From assembly GCA_026315105.1 (NCBI GenBank), contig CM048747.1:281361654-281425653 (forward strand): DNA of 64,000 nucleotides, written 5' to 3'. The DNA is from Locusta migratoria (Eukaryota > Arthropoda > Insecta > Orthoptera > Acrididae). Under the pieces are notes generated by a model, which was not told the DNA's origin, searched no databases, and saw only the letters and a program-made list of their open reading frames with translations. Both the position numbers and the translations under genes were made by a program. The first letter of the stretch is position 1. Each line of letters opens with the position of its first letter. Positions 44,847 through 53,749 of the stretch are shown here, in pieces.

Positions 44847-44970
44847 TGGGCGTCTTGTTGGTACGCCATATCTCTCGTATTACTTATCCAAAATTAATGA
44901 TTGAGGTATGGGCGTCTTGTGAGTACACCATATCTCTCGTATTACTTATCCAAAATTAATGATTGAGGTA
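44847..44970. repeat. Two-copy tandem repeat, 62-bp unit
   Basis: TGGGCGTCTTG starts each unit (44847, 44909); both run to TTAATGATTGAGGTAT with only a few differences. Confidence 0.9.
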
Positions 44971-45035
44971 TAATTTTCAAGGTTTCGTTCTCCACTTATG
45001 ATGAAAAATACAGTGATAGTTTTAAAGTTATTCAA

Positions 45036-45227
45036 AATATCCAAATGTTTGTTGAGGTTATGGGACTGAACTGCTGGGTCATCAGTCCCTAAACTTATAA
45101 ACTACTGGTGAACTAACACACTAAAGACAGCACAAACATCCATGCCCGAGGGGGGATGCGAACCCCGACGGGGAACGCCCGCTCTCATCGTAGCATAGCG
45201 CCTCAATGCGCTCCGCCGCAGCTTTAA
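45036..45227 (-). mobile_element. SINE, type A variant
   Basis: Same variant head as 43975-44176. Flanks TTTAAAGTTA (left) and TTTAAGTTA (right) are a likely target duplication with one indel. Confidence 0.87.
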
Positions 45228-45228
45228 G

Positions 45229-45240
45229 TTACTGTTTCCA

Positions 45241-45295
<55 letters not shown>

Positions 45296-45304
45296 ACTGT
45301 TTCC
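45229..45304. mobile_element. Poly(A)-only insertion with target-site duplication
   Basis: An uninterrupted 52-nt A run (45242-45293) lies between two perfect copies of TTACTGTTTCC (45229-45239 and 45294-45304). Between the first copy and the A run there are only two bases. This is what a maximally 5'-truncated LINE-mediated retroinsertion would leave. Confidence 0.75.
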
Positions 45305-47214
45305 TACATTCTAAGTTGATACCCGGCGAACGATCATAACTTACACGTGTATTCGCGTTTGGTTCTATCAGCCAACGCGCTCAGTATCAACACATAGTTT
45401 GCGCGACCGATATAAAAGCAATGTAGAAAGTACCATCTATTGACAATCTAGTTAACAAGTACGACAGATCGTACAGTTTTTAGATTCTTTGTGCAAGTCA
45501 AAGACCTTCTTGTCGAAATATGGCCACGGTCGACGACGTAACCCGGCAGCATACGTGTAAATAAGTAAGTTTTTAAAAACAAATCCCACGGTTTCTTAAA
45601 TTTATCCCGATTAAAAAAATATTGTGGTAACAACTATCTTCGTCAAACAAACCAACAATATTGGTTGGTTTGTAGAGCAACCGGGAAGTGGCGCTGGTGG
45701 AGGAATGTGTTGTTTTAAATTCTAAGGTTCCTGTTGGGTAATTCTCTTAAACCTGATGATATGACTTGTTTAATAAGCTAGTAAAACAGCTGCAGCTGAT
45801 GAACATTTTTAACGGTGGGTGTCCGTCTTCCAAAGTTATGCGATAACGATGTGTCTCTCTTTGTGGTTCATTCGAGAAATAAGCAATATGATGCAATTTA
45901 GGCATTATTAATTCTAGTTTACTAACATCCGTCGAAATGACGGCTACGTTCAAATTGTCAGTGAGTAAGCTGTGACGTTTAGAGGAACAATTGATGAACA
46001 AGTGTACACGGGTAGAGTGTTGGTTTGGAATCACACTCACCGAATTGACGGGTGGCACCAACAAAAGTTCAAAACCCCTGAAAGACGGGTGTTAGTAGCG
46101 AGCGTTAAGAGCTGATGTTAGTAACGCACGGTTAATAAAAATGTTTCATTCCAAACGCATTGTTTTAAGTAATTTGGCACACTAGCAAACCAAATCGCAG
46201 AAGTTACTGATGTTCAAATACAACTTTGAAATGAGGAAAAATGTGAAGGGCTGTCGCCCTACGAGCGCAACTGTGACAGAAACATGCGCGATCGTATGAA
46301 GGTTAACTAAATTACTGGAGAGCTTCGTTGCTTAGCGTAGTGTGACAGCAAAATTCGACAGGCGTATACTGCGTTACAAAGAAACAGGAGAACAATAGGC
46401 CTACCAGGAGTCCTCTTCCTGCCCCTCCCCCTCCCCCAGTTATTTCATCAGCAGTACCTGACACGGTACATGTAGTTTAGATTACGAAACTTGAAACGTG
46501 TCCATATATATATAAGAAAATGTCTGATATTGTGCCTCCTGTCTTGTGTCGAGTAACTTGCTTGCAAGAAAATGTATAATATTGCTTCTACTGCTTGTAT
46601 CGATATGTGTACTTAACTCTGTGAAGTTATATCTTTGGCAAAGATCATGTATCACATAGCATTGTAGCTCGGGCAGAGAGAGAGAGTGGGGACTTGTGGT
46701 TTAGCTCGCTTAGAGAGCGGTTGAGTTGTGTGTATGGCTCCGGTGTAGAGCAGAGGCTGCTGTGCCAGCAAGTTGATTTGATTGTATTTGGAATATATAT
46801 TGTATTTTATATTACTATGAAAACGTTGTACCACCGCTGGAATGAAGGTAATTGCTTTTCATGTCATTAGGAAAAGGTTGTATTATTTTGGTAATGTAAT
46901 GGTGATTATTAATAATAAGTAACAAAGTTGACCTTTCTTTCCTGTTTCATTTACGTAGTTAAAAGATTAACCTAATTCCTTTATTTGATAATTAGTTATT
47001 TTTGGATTTAAAGTGCAGTATTGAGTTTGGTAATCTTGTTGAACAGAATTCGTTATTTGTGCCATAGTAAATGATTGTTATGCAACAGTACAGTTAATTG
47101 ATTATGATACTGAATTTTGATAATCAGGTACTGATCTGCATAAAATTCTCGCAGTCAAACATTAAGAAAGTGGTTTTTTAATATCTTTCTCGAAGTCAAA
47201 TTTTTGAGTATAGG
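45305..47214. other. Unassigned, possible TATA box at 45411
   Basis: TATAAAAG at 45411-45418 follows a GC-richer stretch, but no ORF or conserved element follows it. The rest is AT-rich with a short (AG)n near 46676. Nothing else supported. Confidence 0.35.
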
Positions 47215-47228
47215 CAGTATCTGTTTCA

Positions 47229-47419
47229 AATGTTCAAATGTTTGTAGAGCTTATGGGACTATGGAGTCATCAGTCCCTAAACTTGCAAACTACCTACGAA
47301 CTTGCTAACACTAAGGACGGCACAAATAACCATGCCCGAGGGGGGATTCGAACCCCCGGCCGTAGTGGTCGTGCAGACCGTGACTGACGCGCCGCAGTCC
47401 CCTCGGCCACCGCGGCCGG
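47229..47419 (-). mobile_element. SINE type A
   Basis: Complete; 14-bp duplication with one mismatch (CAGTATCTGTTTCA 47215-47228; CAGTGTCTGTTTCA 47420-47433). Confidence 0.95.
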
Positions 47420-47689
47420 CAGTGTCTGTTTCATATGGTGACTTGCCACAGTTGTTTTGTTAAAAGATTCTTTGCGCACATAATCAGTTTAATGCACTGT
47501 TTATTTTTTAACAGTATATACATCAATATCAGGGCCATAATTAAACCAAATTGCTGCGTTAAAGAACGATTTGTCTGATTTAACGATAGGTTCAACATCA
47601 TACAACTACACGTACACAGCTTTTAAACTGAACATCAAAACACGCGGCAGTGTTCAATATCACAGTGTCGAATACCCGTGTGAAGTGAG

Positions 47690-48110
47690 CCTGCTCAGCA
47701 GTGGAGTGCTACAGAGAGACGCGAGCATCCGCCCACACATGACAGCACGAGGCAGGGGCCACTGTATCTCTGGCAAAATAGCGTTCCAGCAATGTATATT
47801 AGCCTCTGCGCCGGGATTCCTCGAATCGGCCACGCCGAAATTCGGCGTCAGAGTCGTATTGAAGCGACTCGCGCGTCCGGAACAAAAGGCAAGCGGCGAT
47901 TTCCAGCCTACGCTCTCCCGCTCCGCAACAGCGCACGCCGCAGCAGACGGCACATATAAAAGCAGGCGCGCATGTGCAGAGACAGCAGGGATAGCCCACG
48001 CGCCCCATACGGCTGGGCGCCCTCTTTGGGGTCGACAGGTGTCCCAAGAAGGCCGAACAATCACCAACGACCAAAGGCACTGACGACACAAACTGCGAAT
48101 CGACAGCACG
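47690..48110. other. CpG-rich block with long overlapping ORFs
   Basis: CpG-dense island in AT-rich surroundings. A 170-codon plus-strand ORF (47571-48083) and a 172-codon minus-strand ORF (47660-48178) overlap. Neither has a domain I know, and stop codons are naturally rare in such sequence. I treat both as by-products of composition. Confidence 0.45.
47955..47962 (+). promoter_or_regulatory. Candidate TATA box
   Basis: TATAAAAG in the context GGCACATATAAAAGCAGGCG, inside the CpG-rich block. A start site would be expected near 47985. No downstream gene is recognised, so this is only a candidate. Confidence 0.3.
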
Positions 48111-48180
48111 TATGGCTTGGAAGGGTTATGACGATCTCTCCATTGGAAAGAGATATCCGTGTAATTCATAAAATGCATTT

Positions 48181-48629
48181 TTTTAACAAACCATCAGCTG
48201 TTTATTAAAAATCTTATACATCTACCAGTTTCGGTCATAGAACATCTTCATGGATAAAAATGTGTTAAAATAGAATGGTAAAATGCATCAAATAAAATAC
48301 ATCCAACTGAGATAAACAGGAGTCAATATAACTAAAAGTGTAAAAATTACTGTGGTCATCTTACATAAAACCTATCAGTCAAACATGACATGAAAGGTGA
48401 GAACAGACTCTTCTCACCTTTTATGTCATGTTTGACTGACACGTTTTATCTAAGATGACCACAGTAATTTTTACACTTTTAGTTATATTGACTCCTGTTT
48501 ATCTCAGTTGGATGTATTTTATTTGATGCATTTTACCATTCTGTTTTAACACCTTTTTATCCATGAAGTTGGTTTATGACCGAAACTGGTAGATGTATAA
48601 GGTTTTTAATAAACAGCTGATGATTTTAA
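48181..48629. mobile_element. Palindromic retroposon with hammerhead-like remnants
   Basis: 11-bp duplication AAAATGCATTT (48170-48180 and 48630-48640). Arms of about 220 bp mirror each other around GGTGAGAACAGACTCTTCTC (near 48405). Each arm has an ATGAAG...GACC-GAAACTGGTA segment, a decayed version of the hammerhead-like layout with stem III ACUGGU (wobble-palindromic). No ORF. Confidence 0.8.
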
Positions 48630-48694
48630 AAAATGCATTTCATGAAATATATTACGGCTGTTGACACTCGCCTCACCAAAGCATATCCGTGTAA

Positions 48695-48874
48695 AAAAAA
48701 TTTTTGTACAGCTTATGGGACTTAACTACGGGGTCATCAGTCCCTAATCTTACAAACTACTTATGAACTAGGACGGCACAAATATCCATGCCCGAGGGGG
48801 AATTCGAACCCCGACCGTAGTGGCCGTGCAGACCGTGACTGGAGCGCCTAAGTCTCCTCGGCCACCGCGGCCGG
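48695..48874 (-). mobile_element. SINE type A
   Basis: Complete; 13-bp duplication CATATCCGTGTAA (48682-48694; 48875-48887). Confidence 0.95.
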
Positions 48875-49045
48875 CATATCCGTGTAAGTCCCACGTTCGC
48901 CTCGTTCGGATCTCCAGGAGAGTGCTGTGTAGGGACATTGAAAAGTACAATTTTCAAATAAATTACTAAATGAAGGCACTGTTGTGTAGATCGAGGTGGC
49001 ATTTATGCAGTATTTTTAGAATTTAAATATCATAATAATCATTAG

Positions 49046-49047
<2 letters not shown>

Positions 49048-49132
<85 letters not shown>
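49048..49132. repeat. (CA)n(TA)n microsatellite
   Basis: CA run to about 49061 then TA run. Confidence 0.97.
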
Positions 49133-49135
<3 letters not shown>

Positions 49136-49179
49136 AAATTTTCCTGATGGGATAAATTTATATAAAAAATAGAATCGGA

Positions 49180-49540
49180 CGACTTAGTCAAAGCACAGAC
49201 TCGTTGACAGATCATCTAAAACGGCGCATCAAGGACGCATGTCGCTCCGTCACACCGGCGATGTTACATCTCGTCTGCAGATCCTTTCGACGGCGCATTG
49301 CATTATGCATTAAGGAACATGGACACACATTTGAACATCTCATGTAAATCAACTTCCCACCGGCATAACATCCATCACCCACCACACAGCCGTGTATTAT
49401 CTACAGCGTGTGGTATCTGCCCCTGAACCTTTGAAGGGTTGTAGCTCCCAGACTAACAGTGATAGGAATGTAGTTTAAATTGATTTGGATGTAGCTGGTT
49501 TCAACGAATCCAATGCACGATAGAAAAAAAAACTATTGTT

Positions 49541-49592
<52 letters not shown>

Positions 49593-49735
49593 GTTGTAAC
49601 TCTTTGGAAAATGATACAATAAACTATGTTCATAGCTCCTCAGAAAGTGTAACATTTCTTGTGTTGACGTACCGCATTAAAATTTCCCGTCACCTATTAT
49701 TTTATAAGTTACAGAGGCAAACACACTTAGTGAAA
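49180..49735 (+). pseudogene. Mariner-type transposase C-terminus and right TIR
   Basis: Decayed coding: HLKRRIKDACRSVTPAMLHL then FRRRIALCIKEHGHTFEHLM, matching the C-terminal LxxRIxxAxxxVTPxML...HIEHL pattern of mariner-type transposases. The 3' noncoding part (CTGAACCTTTGAAGGGTTGT onwards) is nearly identical to 13480-13770 and ends at CTTAGTGAAACACCCTG. A (TA)n run has expanded inside it (49542-49588). Confidence 0.82.
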
Positions 49736-49748
49736 CACCCTGTGTCCC

Positions 49749-50045
49749 TGTGTGTGTGTGTGTGTGTGTGTTTTCTCTGTATCCACTATGTGTTCATTCG
49801 ATTGCAATGAAACTTTGGTGAACTGTTCGCCGTATGCTCACGAAGGTTCCTGAACCAAAAACAAAAGAGCACGACACATAGTTCAGGAGATATGAAGTCA
49901 TAAATAATGAGAGGCCATCGCGTGAGAAGACCCTGATTTTTACGCCAATTATTGGAAAATAGGAGTAGTTAGGGAGCTGCAACAAAGTCTGCATGTAATT
50001 TAGGTCGTTTATGAAGCGTTTTACAACTAAACCCCCACCCCCAGA
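49749..50045 (+). repeat. (TG)n and dispersed Helitron-associated repeat
   Basis: TG run 49749-49771, then the plus-strand version of 12490-12778 (GTGTTCATTCGATTGCAATG; GGTGAACTGTTCGCCGTATG) ending in AACGACC-type and C-rich sequence near 50040. Confidence 0.75.
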
Positions 50046-50244
50046 CACACAAGAAATGATGAAACGTAAAGAAGTATACCGCTCACAACAGTTTCGCTGT
50101 AGATGCCGTAAAACTCAAGCATCAGTAATGACCTTGTATCAAATAAAGGTATCATTACAGATTTCCATGTTACTGTTTATTTTTGTCTGCAAGTTTCCCT
50201 TAATACTCTTGCATCCAAAATTAAGCATTCTGTCTTCTTAATCT

Positions 50245-51003
50245 CCATCTATATTAAAGCGAAAGGACACTCACTCACTGACTAAACAGGAAATCTCGAA
50301 ACTTACTTCACCTATGAAGCTTAAATTTCGCAGGAAACGTCAGCTAAGAAATTATTTTGTGATAGGTGCATGGCGGAGTATACTTCTCCTAAAGACGCAC
50401 AAAATCTACTGTTTTATTCCTATCTTCACGAAATTTAGCAAGCTTGACCTTGAAAAGAAGAGGAAGGTCACCGTCTACCTCAAGTTTCATAGAGTGCATG
50501 GGGAAGGGTACTTTGTAACATAGAAATGGATCCCTAAACACCTTGGTCGCACCATTACTTGAGAACGACTAGATCGATTTCACAGATCCCTTTTTTTGTT
50601 GATTTCGTTGTTCTCAGAGGAAGGGTTGTTTGAAATAAAACTGGAATTTTTGAGAACAACAAAGTGCGTCTTTCAATCTGACCCTGCGTTTCTATTGCAT
50701 GGAAATCTATAGTATTGTTCCGATATTGATGAAATTTTACACACTCTACCTTAAAAACAATGTCACTGTCTGTATAAAATTTCATTCGGTGTATGGTGGA
50801 GGGTGGTTTTGCTCCAGTCTTTATGAATTTTTGCACATATGGCCTTTAAGCCAAGAGGAAGATCACTGGGTACATAAATGTTTGTATAGTACATGACAGA
50901 GTGTACCTTGCAGAAAACTTTGCCTAGAGAGGGAAAGGTGGAAACGAACAGAAATATGGGAGTGTAGGATAAATAAACAGGCAGCGCCGTGTTTACAGCT
51001 AGT
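50245..51003 (+). mobile_element. Helitron-like element
   Basis: Starts near AAGCGAAAGGACACTCACTC. Internal phrases repeat (AGGTGCATGGCGGAGTATAC; GTTTCATAGAGTGCATGGGG; TTCATTCGGTGTATGGTGG). The 3' end has a small hairpin (AACAGGC...GCCGTGTT) and TTACAGCTAGT (CTAGT 50999-51003), like the end at 27727. No Rep/helicase. Confidence 0.62.
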
Positions 51004-51009
51004 ACATAA

Positions 51010-51350
51010 ATGAATGTTTGTATGTCCTCTATGTGTTCATAAACCATTCATTGGATTGCAATGAAACTTTAGTTAACTGTTCACCGTACGCCCACGAAGG
51101 TTCCCGACCCAAAAACAGAAGACCACGACGAATAGCTCAGAAGATATTACGTCGTAAACAATGAGATGCGTGAAAAACTGCTGCATCAACGAAAATGTTG
51201 CACATTTCTTCCTAAACCACTGGACCGATTTCAACCAAATTTGGTACACGTATTCCTTACAGTGAGGTGACAATGCTATCGGCGTAAGAAGCACACAAGA
51301 CACATCATTCAGAAGATATGTCAGAAACAATAGGAGTTGCAAGAAACTGC
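51010..51350 (+). repeat. Dispersed Helitron-associated repeat
   Basis: Shares GCAATGAAACTTTAGTTAAC, CCCACGAAGGTTCCCGACCC and ACCGATTTCAACCAAATTTG with 12490-12778, 26400-26720 and 49760-50045. Confidence 0.75.
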
Positions 51351-51429
51351 CACATAAAGAGGATAGACTTTATTCACACATTGTATGAGAATGACTTTTA
51401 AAGTACGTTTTAACGAGCATCTTCTTACG

Positions 51430-52253
51430 AAAAAAGTGCCAACTGAAAACACATTCCCCTTTTGCAGAATATACTAAAGCATCCGAACATCAACAGCCTA
51501 CCACTGACAACATGCAAATTTTACATATTGCGCAGAAAGGGCGAAAGGCTAAATTTACTGGAAGAGTTTGAGATAGCGAAGCGCACTTACTTTGAACACC
51601 CACACGTCCTAAATGATCAATTGGCATTCAAAGATGAAATATTACTAGATATTACGATGTCTCTGTTCAAACAAAGTACTGTAATTTTTTGTTTTGTTTC
51701 TAAGTACGAACATAAACTATTAACTTCTGTCCTGTTTAATAACCTCTAATTTGTATTCAAATATCTACATTCTATCCGTCCCGTCTTATACACCGGTTTC
51801 CTATAGCACTCCCTACGCACATTCCCTTAGATAGTCTGTACAATTCGGCGGAGCAGCACACCGCCCGTAAGCGCAGTTGTAAACATGGGCTTATCTTGTA
51901 TCACCAGAGACCACCGCTTCTATTAAGGTAATCTTAAAAATCGGTTTTATGCTTCTCACATCTTTACCGATTATGTTCCAACTCTAATTCGTTGTTAACC
52001 GTTCATTTATTGGGCTACAAGGAAAACCACAACCCCAAAAACATAGAAACACCGCAAAACAACTTACGGTAACACACTACGAAGAGCTTTGTTTACCATT
52101 CTTAGCACAAAATAATCCCATGTCCCATTATCCCGTTTTGTAATTCCGCCTTGTAATTATGTGTAAATTCTGTTACGTAGATAATCTGAGGATACCCTGA
52201 TAAAGGGCGAAACGCGTCATTAATTAAATAATAAAACAATCTGCGATTAAGAC
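51430..52253 (+). pseudogene. Penelope-like element: endonuclease end and 3' region
   Basis: The frame at 51462-51746 contains LRRKGERLNLLEEFEIAKRT and HVLNDQLAFKDEILLD, the conserved tail after the GIY-YIG domain. The domain itself is missing. A 430-bp noncoding stretch follows and ends with a well-formed hammerhead-like motif at 52186-52218 and an AT-rich end. The copy is 5'-truncated, and a SINE entered its 3' end. Confidence 0.72.
52186..52218 (+). ncRNA. Hammerhead-like core, best-formed copy
   Basis: CTGAGGA (52186-52192), T, stem A-CCCT / AGGG-C with loop GATAA, GAA, then self-complementary ACGCGT and C (52218). All boxes agree with the hammerhead core except the extra base before stem II. 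Confidence 0.65.
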
Positions 52254-52265
52254 GGTATTTTACTG

Positions 52266-52710
52266 CCGGCCGCGGTGGCCGAGGGGACTGAGGCGCTACA
52301 GTCGACCGAGCGAGGTGGCGCAGTGGTAACGCACTGGACTCGCATTCGGAAGGATGGTGGTTCAAATCCACCTCCGGCCATCCAGATTTAGGTTTTCCGT
52401 GATTTCCCTAAATCGCTCCAGGCATATGCCGGGATGGTTCCTTTCAAAGGGCACGGCCGATTTCCTTCCCCATCCTTACCGAAAACTCCGAGCATTAGCT
52501 CCGTCTCTAATGACCACGCTGTCGACGGGACGTTAAACTCCAAGCTTCCTTCCTTCCACTACAGTCACGGTCTGCACGGCCTCTACGGTCGGGGGTTCGA
52601 ATCCCCCCTCGGGCATGGATATTTGTAGCGTCCTAGTTCGTAAGTAGTTCATAAGTTTAGGAACTAATGACCCCGTAGTTAAGTCCCATAACCTTTACAA
52701 ACATTTTTTT
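52266..52710 (+). mobile_element. SINE type A interrupted by another SINE
   Basis: 12-bp duplication GGTATTTTACTG (52254-52265; 52711-52722). The head lies at 52266-52303 and the remainder at 52567-52710. Confidence 0.95.
52304..52558 (+). mobile_element. SINE type D (GAGGTGGCGCAGTGG family), nested
   Basis: tRNA-like head GAGGTGGCGCAGTGGTAACG with A box TGGCGCAGTGG and B box GGTTCAAATCC, then TTTAGGTTTTCCGTGATTTC and GATGGTTCCTTTCAAAGGGC, and a (CTTC)n end. This is the widespread insect SINE related to termite and other insect families. 8-bp duplication CTACAGTC (52296-52303; 52559-52566). Confidence 0.95.
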
Positions 52711-52722
52711 GGTATTTTACTG

Positions 52723-53209
52723 AAGGGCAAATACACTTTGAAATTTACAGAAATGAATTTTAATTGTACTCACCGTGCACTGCCACACCTTCATTCAATG
52801 TCTTACAGGAGGACTTACCGCAACTATTCAGTACTTTACGTACTTTATTTCCCTGACACTTCTGAACAGTCACCAAACATTACCGCCTCCGCATTACCTC
52901 ACTTTAAGTCGCGAGTGGTGTTCCTTGACTGCCTCACCCCAGCTCCCTTCGTCCAGTGAGAACCCTGGCTGTTTATTGTGCTCTTATTTGGGTATCCTGC
53001 AGCGGCCTGGCGTTTTCTGCGTCTGATTCTGTCTGCCAGTCCTGAGTCTACCTCTGATCCGTCCTCTTAGATGTCTTGCTCTCATGAAATCTAGCACAAG
53101 CATTGCCATGTCATCTCAACTTGAATTTATCTTTATTGCACCACAACAAGAAAGTACTACACAAATTATGCAGTATTTTAGAAATTTTTGTAATTCTATC
53201 GGACTCAGC
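52723..53209. other. Unassigned
   Basis: Two overlapping short plus-strand ORFs (52738-53026) without recognisable motif. Confidence 0.35.
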
Positions 53210-53220
53210 TGCGTGGTTTT

Positions 53221-53408
53221 TCAGTTGTTCAAACGTTTGTAGGGCTTATGGGACTTAACTACGGGGTCATCAGTCCCTAAACTTACAAACTAGCTAATAC
53301 TAAGGACGGCACAGATATCCATGCCCGCGGGGGGATACGAACCCACGACCGTAGTGGCCGTGCAGACCGTGACTGCCGCGCCGCATTCCCCTGGGCCACC
53401 GCGGCCGG
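53221..53408 (-). mobile_element. SINE type A
   Basis: Complete; approximate duplication TGCGTGGTTTT / TGCGTGGATTTT at 53210 and 53409. Confidence 0.92.
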
Positions 53409-53429
53409 TGCGTGGATTTTAGTCGGAAT

Positions 53430-53560
53430 CTTACATACAAACTACTTAAACTAAGATAAACTAACCTAAGGACAACACAAACACCCATGCCCGATGCGAT
53501 ATTCGAAACCCCGACGGCGAACAGCCGCGCTCACCGCAGCACGGCGCCCCAGTGCGCACA
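53430..53560 (-). mobile_element. SINE type B fragment
   Basis: Tail part (ACAAACTACTTAAACTAAG; CTAACCTAAGGACAACACAA) and a decayed B box; the head is lost. It directly follows the previous SINE. Confidence 0.8.
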
Positions 53561-53749
53561 GCTAATCCATCGCGGCTATGCAGTATTACCGGCCATGGAC
53601 GGCCCCTGTGGATCGGCAACCCTCACCACTCAGTGGTGTGCCGTGATCATACTCACGAGCCGATCACCCTGCTACGCATTCTAGCAACCCACAAACGAGT
53701 CCCAGTACACTGGATACACTGGAAGTATGCATCAACACAAACAAGCCTA

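Noticed and set aside
44847..44970. CRISPR-like array
   Set aside because: Only two tandem copies without spacers, in a eukaryotic genome.
45411..45418. TATA box TATAAAAG as a promoter
   Set aside because: No ORF, initiator or conserved sequence follows within a useful distance; only noted in the spacer entry.
47571..48178. 170- and 172-codon ORFs as host genes
   Set aside because: They overlap on opposite strands in CpG-rich sequence where stops are rare, and show no known motif.
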